Shown: piece by piece, positions 6,888-10,403 of the stretch
How positions within the stretch are numbered: position 1 is the stretch's first letter
How the letters are laid out: the number at the start of each line of letters is the position of its first letter
Assembly: GCA_025360285.1 (NCBI GenBank)
Contig: JANYCM010000124.1
Location: forward strand, 1 to 10,403
Direction: 5' to 3'
From: Sphingomonadales bacterium
GTDB taxonomy: Bacteria; Pseudomonadota; Alphaproteobacteria; Sphingomonadales; Sphingomonadaceae
DNA length: 10,403 nucleotides
Made by a program: the position numbers and the translations under genes
The notes under the pieces: generated by a model
Database searches by the model: none
The model's input: only the letters and a program-made list of their open reading frames with translations
Told to the model about the DNA's origin: nothing

Positions 6888-7529
6888 CTACCCCGGCGTC
6901 GCCGCCGAAAAAGCATGGAACGCCCGGCGGATGTGCCCGGTCATCACCGCGCGCGCCCAATCGGCGTCGCGCGCTGCGCAGGCCTGGATCAGTTCGCCGT
7001 GTTCGTGCGCCGATCGCGCCAGTTCGGCCTGGCCATAGCGGGCGGCGGTGCGGCGTACGACGGGTTGTTCGACCAGCGCTGCCAGCATGGCGGCAAGGCG
7101 GGGTGACGCCGCGGCGCTGGTGATGATTTCGTGGAAGCGGCGGTTTTCCACCAGAAAGGTCGCCACATCGGGTTCGGCCTGGCCTACCGCCGCGGTGATG
7201 CGGGCGTTGCAGGCACGCAGATCGACCAGCGTGCCGGCATCGATACGAAGCGCGGCGCGCGCGGCGGCATGGGCCTCCAGCATGGCGCGCAGGGTGAACA
7301 TTTCGCCCAGATCATCGCGGCTCCAATCGGCGACCAGCAGCCGCTGCGAATCGCTGCGCACGACATAAAGCTCGGCCTCCAGCCGGCGCAGCGCCTCGCG
7401 GACCGGGGTGCGCGACACACCGCAGATATCGGCCAGCGCCTCCTCGGTCAGCGGCGATCCCGGCGGGGCGTCACCCGACAGGATCAGGCTGCGGATTTCG
7501 GCATAGGCGCGCTGCGATGCGTTCGACAT
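6888..7529 (-). CDS. GntR-family regulator, FCD (FadR) subfamily (213 aa)
   Basis: This is a ligand-responsive DNA-binding regulator. The N-terminal winged helix spans about residues 5-70, with the recognition region LTEEALADICGVSRTPVREA at 27-46, the classic GntR signature. The all-helical FCD ligand domain follows (about 75-208). Its three expected metal-ligand histidines are present: His133 (RRFHEII), His177 (SAHEHGEL) and His199 (TGHIRRA). An effector bound through a metal ion, usually a small carboxylate in this subfamily, is therefore likely. The start at 7529 is supported by a purine-rich GAGGGAG about 7 bases upstream. The gene is divergent from the receptor, and the palindrome TTGTATACAA lies between them and again before the lyase. 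It is probably the local repressor of the uptake and catabolic genes, relieved by substrate or an intermediate. Autoregulation is possible because a site lies about 100 bp upstream of its own start. Confidence 0.95.
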   Translation of the reverse strand: MSNASQRAYAEIRSLILSGDAPPGSPLTEEALADICGVSRTPVREALRRLEAELYVVRSDSQRLLVADWSRDDLGEMFTLRAMLEAHAAARAALRIDAGTLVDLRACNARITAAVGQAEPDVATFLVENRRFHEIITSAAASPRLAAMLAALVEQPVVRRTAARYGQAELARSAHEHGELIQACAARDADWARAVMTGHIRRAFHAFSAATPG

Positions 7530-7620
7530 GCCTCACTCCCTCATGCCGCTATTTCGGACTGTTGCCGAAACATCGCAAGCCCGATCGAAAGCCCATCGGC
7601 GGGCCCACCATGGCTTGACC

Positions 7621-7645
7621 AGCGATATTTGTATACAATATCGCT
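7621..7645. promoter_or_regulatory. GntR-type operator, site 2, inside an extended dyad
   Basis: TTGTATACAA (7629-7638) is identical to site 1. Here it is wrapped in a longer inverted repeat: AGCGATAT (7621-7628) and ATATCGCT (7638-7645) are perfect complements with 9 bases between them. TTGACC (7615-7620) abuts the dyad and could serve as a -35 box, with a weak -10 (TATCGC, 7639-7644) 18 bases downstream; TACAAT (7634-7639) is a better hexamer but spaced only 13. In either case a bound dimer would cover the promoter of the receptor gene. Confidence 0.72.
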
Positions 7646-7664
7646 GTTTGGCAGGAAATATCAC

Positions 7665-7727
7665 ATGGCAATTGTCCGAATCGGATCAGCCGGTGGCGAA
7701 GCAGAATACAGGGGGATTTATGGGTAA
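7665..7727 (+). CDS. Possible 20-codon leader ORF overlapping the receptor start
   Basis: ATG at 7665 is preceded by AGGA at 7653-7656, eight bases away. It opens a 20-residue frame (MAIVRIGSAG, then GEAEYRGIYG) that ends with TAA at 7725-7727. The stop lies just past the receptor ATG at 7720, so the two frames overlap by 8 bases. A transcript starting after the operator dyad would begin almost at this leader. It could couple or tune translation of the receptor. The peptide resembles nothing I know, and a chance frame is a real possibility. Confidence 0.3.
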   Translation: MAIVRIGSAGGEAEYRGIYG

Positions 7728-10266
7728 ATCGGGTGGTTTTGCGGGTGTCGGCGCGGTAATCGCGGGACTTTTGGCCGGGGTTTCCGCCCCCGCCATGGGG
7801 CAGACCGCGGCTATGGCGGGTGCGGCGGCGGATGTCGCCGAATCCGAAATCCTGGTGACGGCGCGGCGCGGCAGCGAAAAATTGCTCGATGTGCCGGCCA
7901 GCGTCAGTGTGCTGACCAGCGAGACGCTGGCGCGCACTGGTGTTGTCCGTGCCCAGGACTTCCTGCAGCTCGTCCCCGGCGTCACCATCGTCACCGGCAC
8001 GGCCGAGGCCGGCGATACCCAGATCAACATCCGCGGCATGAATGGCGCGCGTGATGCCGAGGGCAGTGTCGCGCTGGTCGTCGATGGCATTTTGAAGACC
8101 AACACCGCGCAGCTGAATCAGAACCAGGGCACGCTGCGCCAGATCGAAGTGCTGAAAGGTCCGCAGGGCGCGCTGTACGGCCGCAACGCCGCCGCCGGCG
8201 CCATCGTGATGACGACGGTTTCGCCCGGCGACATATTGGAAGGCGCCATCAAGGGCAGTTTCGGCGAATTGCGCACTGGGGAAGCCAGCGCCTATGTGGC
8301 CGGGCCGATCACGCCCAACATCGGGTTCGTGCTGTCGGGCAATTACCGCACCACCGATGGTTTTTACCGCAATACGTATCTGGGCAATTCCAAGACCGTC
8401 GATGACCAGGAAAGCTATGGCGTCGATGGCCGGATTGTTGCCAGGCTCGACGACGCGACGACGCTCGACGTGAAAGGCCGCTATGCCAAGCTGACCGGTG
8501 CCTCGATCAATTTCAACGCTGCCTTTGCGCTGCCGAACTTTGCCGGCGTCAACCCGGCCTTTTACGAGAACGTCAACAGCCACCCGTTTGCCTATTATTC
8601 CAACATCCGGCCGACCAACACGATGGAAACGGTCGAATTGTCCGGCAAGGTCGAACACCGTTTCGACACGATGAAGCTGACCGCCTGGGCGCTGTATTCG
8701 GACGTGCATCAGGACTTGACGGCGGACGGCACTTCGGCGGATTTTGCCCGCTATATCTCCAACATCGCCAACCCGACGTCGCAGGCGGCGAACAACGCCT
8801 GTTTCGCGAGCACGGCGAAGCTTACCGGCTATCCGCTCAATGCGCCCACCTTCATCGGTGCGATCCCGGTGCCGTTCATCTTTGCGCCCGCCACGGGTTC
8901 CACCTTCGGCGCCTATTCGCCGACGACCTGCGACGGCACCCAATATCAAAAACGCAGCCAGGCGGATTTTTCGGGTGAAGTGCGGCTGGCCTCGACGGGC
9001 GATGGCCCGCTCAGCTGGTCGATTGGCGCCTATTACCTCAATCTCAAGCGCCGCGCTGGCGTCAGCCTGGGCGCCGATCTGGGCAAGGGCGTGACCCCGC
9101 AATTGTATAATGCACCGGGGTCCGACAACCCGACGTCGCAATTGTTCAGCGATCGCTTCGCCACCAGCGTCTATGCCGGGTTCGGTTCGACCGAATGGAA
9201 GCCCAATGAGGCGCTGACCCTGGGCCTCGCGCTGCGCTATGATATCGAAGCGCGATCGACCAATAATCTGGTGCCGTTGGTCCTCGATCCGATCACCGGC
9301 GGGCCGATCAACCCCGGCCAGACCGGCGGCGCCATCGCGCCTCAGCAAAAAACCTTCCGCCAGTTGGAACCCAAGCTGACGGCGCGTTACAAGATCGCCG
9401 ATGCGGCGGTGCTTTATGCCGATTGGGGCGTCGGCTTCAAATCGGGCGGCTTCAACAACCAGGGCTCGGCCGCCATCGTCAACAGCAATTTCAACAATGG
9501 CGTCACCCCCGGCACCATCAATGCCGGCGTGACGATCAACGACAATTACCGCAAGGAACGCTCAAGCGCCTTTGAGGCGGGCCTGAAGGGCGAATTGTTC
9601 GGCGGCCGCGTCACCTATGACGCCGCCGGCTATTTCACCCAGATCCGCGACATGCAGTTCTTTGAATTCTTCGTCGGCGGCTTTGGTCTGCTGCGGGTCG
9701 TGTCCAACATCGACAAGGTCAATATCTATGGCGGCGAATTGAACCTGACGGCCAAGCTGGTCGATGGCTGGACGGTGTTCGGTTCGGGCAATGTGACCGG
9801 CAGCGAGATCAAGAAGAACAGCAGCCGGCCCGATACGGTGGGCAACAAATCGCCCTATACCGCCGATTATACGCTTAACCTGGGCACCCAGATCGTGCTG
9901 CCGATCAATGATGGCCTGAAGGGCGTGTTCCGTGCCGATTACCGGCTGACCGGGCCGACCTGGTTCCATTCGGTGCAGAACCAGACCAAGCCGACCTTGT
10001 TCACCGGCCTGCTGCCGATCAGCGCGCTGGCACTGCCGGGCTTTGTCGGCAATGCCACCTATGATGTGACCCAGCGCAAGGCGTTTGGCATCGTCAATCT
10101 GCGCGCCGGGCTGGAAGGCCATAACTGGACGCTGACCGCCTTTGCCAACAACGCCTTTGACAAGAAATATCTGAACGAGGTGATCCCGGCGATCGAATTC
10201 GGCGGATCGTTCATCTCGCCGGGCCAGCGCCGGGTGATCGGGGTGGAAGCCGGCTACAAATTCTAG
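7720..10266 (+). CDS. TonB-dependent outer-membrane receptor (848 aa)
   Basis: This is an energy-coupled outer-membrane transporter that imports a substrate too large or too scarce for porins. A signal peptide covers about residues 1-27 (hydrophobic GVGAVIAGLLAGVSA, then APAMGQ). The TonB box is ESEILVTA (42-49). The plug domain runs about 52-170, with VPASVSVLTSETL, INIRGMNG (102-109) and VLKGPQGALYGRNAAAGAI (144-162). The rest is beta-barrel, ending in the aromatic residue expected for barrel insertion (GVEAGYKF). Cys361 and Cys404 lie in one long probable surface loop and could form a disulfide. I chose ATG 7720 because it has AGGGGGA just upstream and begins the signal peptide; starting at 7528 would add 64 residues in front of it and overlap the regulator. 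The gene follows operator site 2. Substrate is unknown; the context suggests a nitrogen-containing cyclic compound rather than a siderophore, but this is inference. Confidence 0.95.
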   Translation: MGKSGGFAGVGAVIAGLLAGVSAPAMGQTAAMAGAAADVAESEILVTARRGSEKLLDVPASVSVLTSETLARTGVVRAQDFLQLVPGVTIVTGTAEAGDTQINIRGMNGARDAEGSVALVVDGILKTNTAQLNQNQGTLRQIEVLKGPQGALYGRNAAAGAIVMTTVSPGDILEGAIKGSFGELRTGEASAYVAGPITPNIGFVLSGNYRTTDGFYRNTYLGNSKTVDDQESYGVDGRIVARLDDATTLDVKGRYAKLTGASINFNAAFALPNFAGVNPAFYENVNSHPFAYYSNIRPTNTMETVELSGKVEHRFDTMKLTAWALYSDVHQDLTADGTSADFARYISNIANPTSQAANNACFASTAKLTGYPLNAPTFIGAIPVPFIFAPATGSTFGAYSPTTCDGTQYQKRSQADFSGEVRLASTGDGPLSWSIGAYYLNLKRRAGVSLGADLGKGVTPQLYNAPGSDNPTSQLFSDRFATSVYAGFGSTEWKPNEALTLGLALRYDIEARSTNNLVPLVLDPITGGPINPGQTGGAIAPQQKTFRQLEPKLTARYKIADAAVLYADWGVGFKSGGFNNQGSAAIVNSNFNNGVTPGTINAGVTINDNYRKERSSAFEAGLKGELFGGRVTYDAAGYFTQIRDMQFFEFFVGGFGLLRVVSNIDKVNIYGGELNLTAKLVDGWTVFGSGNVTGSEIKKNSSRPDTVGNKSPYTADYTLNLGTQIVLPINDGLKGVFRADYRLTGPTWFHSVQNQTKPTLFTGLLPISALALPGFVGNATYDVTQRKAFGIVNLRAGLEGHNWTLTAFANNAFDKKYLNEVIPAIEFGGSFISPGQRRVIGVEAGYKF

Positions 10267-10291
10267 GCGGCGTGGACAAATTGTTTGACGC

Positions 10292-10403
10292 GAGACTCGG
10301 TGGTTGATTCAAGGCTTCTTTTTGGAGGCGAGCTTGAGCCGGGGCGATCTGAACGAAGCGGAATGGCGCGTTTTGAGGGGCTTGCTGCCGATTGACGCTG
10401 TAA
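10292..10403 (+). mobile_element. Left end of an IS5-family insertion sequence (partial)
   Basis: The sequence from about 10292 (GAGACTCGG) through TTGATTCAAGGCTTCTTTTT to the transposase start looks like the left end of an IS5/IS427-type element. The exact terminal repeat cannot be fixed, because the right end lies outside the window. The element begins only about 25 bases after the receptor stop, and no terminator is visible between them. Confidence 0.6.
10334..10403 (+). CDS. IS5-family transposase, N-terminal 23 codons only
   Basis: A TTG start with GGAGG five bases upstream opens a frame reading MSRGDLNEAEWRVLRGLLPI, then DAV to the window edge. This matches the opening of IS5-family (IS427-group) transposases, which begin MSRGDLxxAxWxxxxxLLP. 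The DDE catalytic domain would lie beyond the window, so nothing can be said about whether the element is intact. Confidence 0.72.
   Translation, partial: MSRGDLNEAEWRVLRGLLPIDAV

Noticed and set aside
6737..6916. Extended 122-residue version of the XRE protein starting at 6916
   Set aside because: The added part reads proline- and glycine-rich repeat DNA and overlaps the end of the GntR gene; only the helix-turn-helix part is protein-like.
7552..7570. TTTCGG / CCGAAA inverted repeat upstream of the GntR gene
   Set aside because: Six-base arms with a 7-base gap are common by chance in this composition, and there is no second copy near the other promoter.
7528..7719. N-terminal extension of the receptor from ATG 7528
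   Set aside because: It would place 64 residues before a normal signal peptide, run through the operator and overlap the regulator start. ATG 7720 has a good ribosome site.
7549..9348. 599-codon minus-strand frame opposite the receptor
   Set aside because: It lies opposite the signal peptide, plug and barrel of a clear TonB-dependent receptor. Composition is shadow-like and there is no family match.
1..10403. CRISPR array, tRNA or rRNA genes
   Set aside because: I saw no regularly spaced repeats and no cloverleaf or rRNA-like sequence; nearly all of the window is accounted for by protein genes.

Overview
The window is GC-rich, tightly packed DNA from what looks like an alphaproteobacterium, most likely a sphingomonad. 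This rests on overall style, not on a marker gene: a large TonB-dependent receptor whose TonB box reads EILVTARR, strong third-position GC that opens long antisense frames, an IS5-type element, and a G-rich palindromic repeat.

Layout. Positions 1-5762 (minus strand) hold a four-gene operon. In transcription order it encodes an HMG-CoA-lyase-type aldolase (5762-4821), hydantoinase/oxoprolinase subunit A (4824-2788), subunit B (2777-900), and a family III CoA-transferase (903 to the window edge, C-terminus missing). Two junctions overlap by 4 bases (TTGA, ATGA) and the third gap is 10 bases, so the genes are probably translationally coupled. Divergently, 5836-6477 (plus) encodes an isochorismatase-fold amidohydrolase resembling N-carbamoylsarcosine amidase, followed by a terminator-like hairpin. 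Positions 6478-6887 contain a 5'-truncated XRE/HigA-like antitoxin remnant and a dense palindromic, G-quadruplex-capable repeat. An FCD-type GntR regulator (7529-6888, minus) and an 848-residue TonB-dependent receptor (7720-10266, plus) are divergent from each other. The last ~110 bases are the left part of an IS5-family element reading into a transposase.

How it fits together. The perfect palindrome TTGTATACAA, the size and symmetry expected of a GntR/FadR-type operator, occurs at both divergent promoter regions: between the lyase and the amidohydrolase, and between the regulator and the receptor. I noticed no other copy. The simplest reading is one regulon: the receptor imports a substrate, HyuAB opens a ring C-N bond at the cost of ATP, the cysteine amidohydrolase removes the carbamoyl or amide nitrogen, the CoA-transferase activates the resulting acid, and the lyase cleaves the CoA ester to central metabolites. 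The gene families and operator copies are visible in the sequence. The substrate and the step order are inference. I do not recognise this exact gene combination as a characterised pathway.
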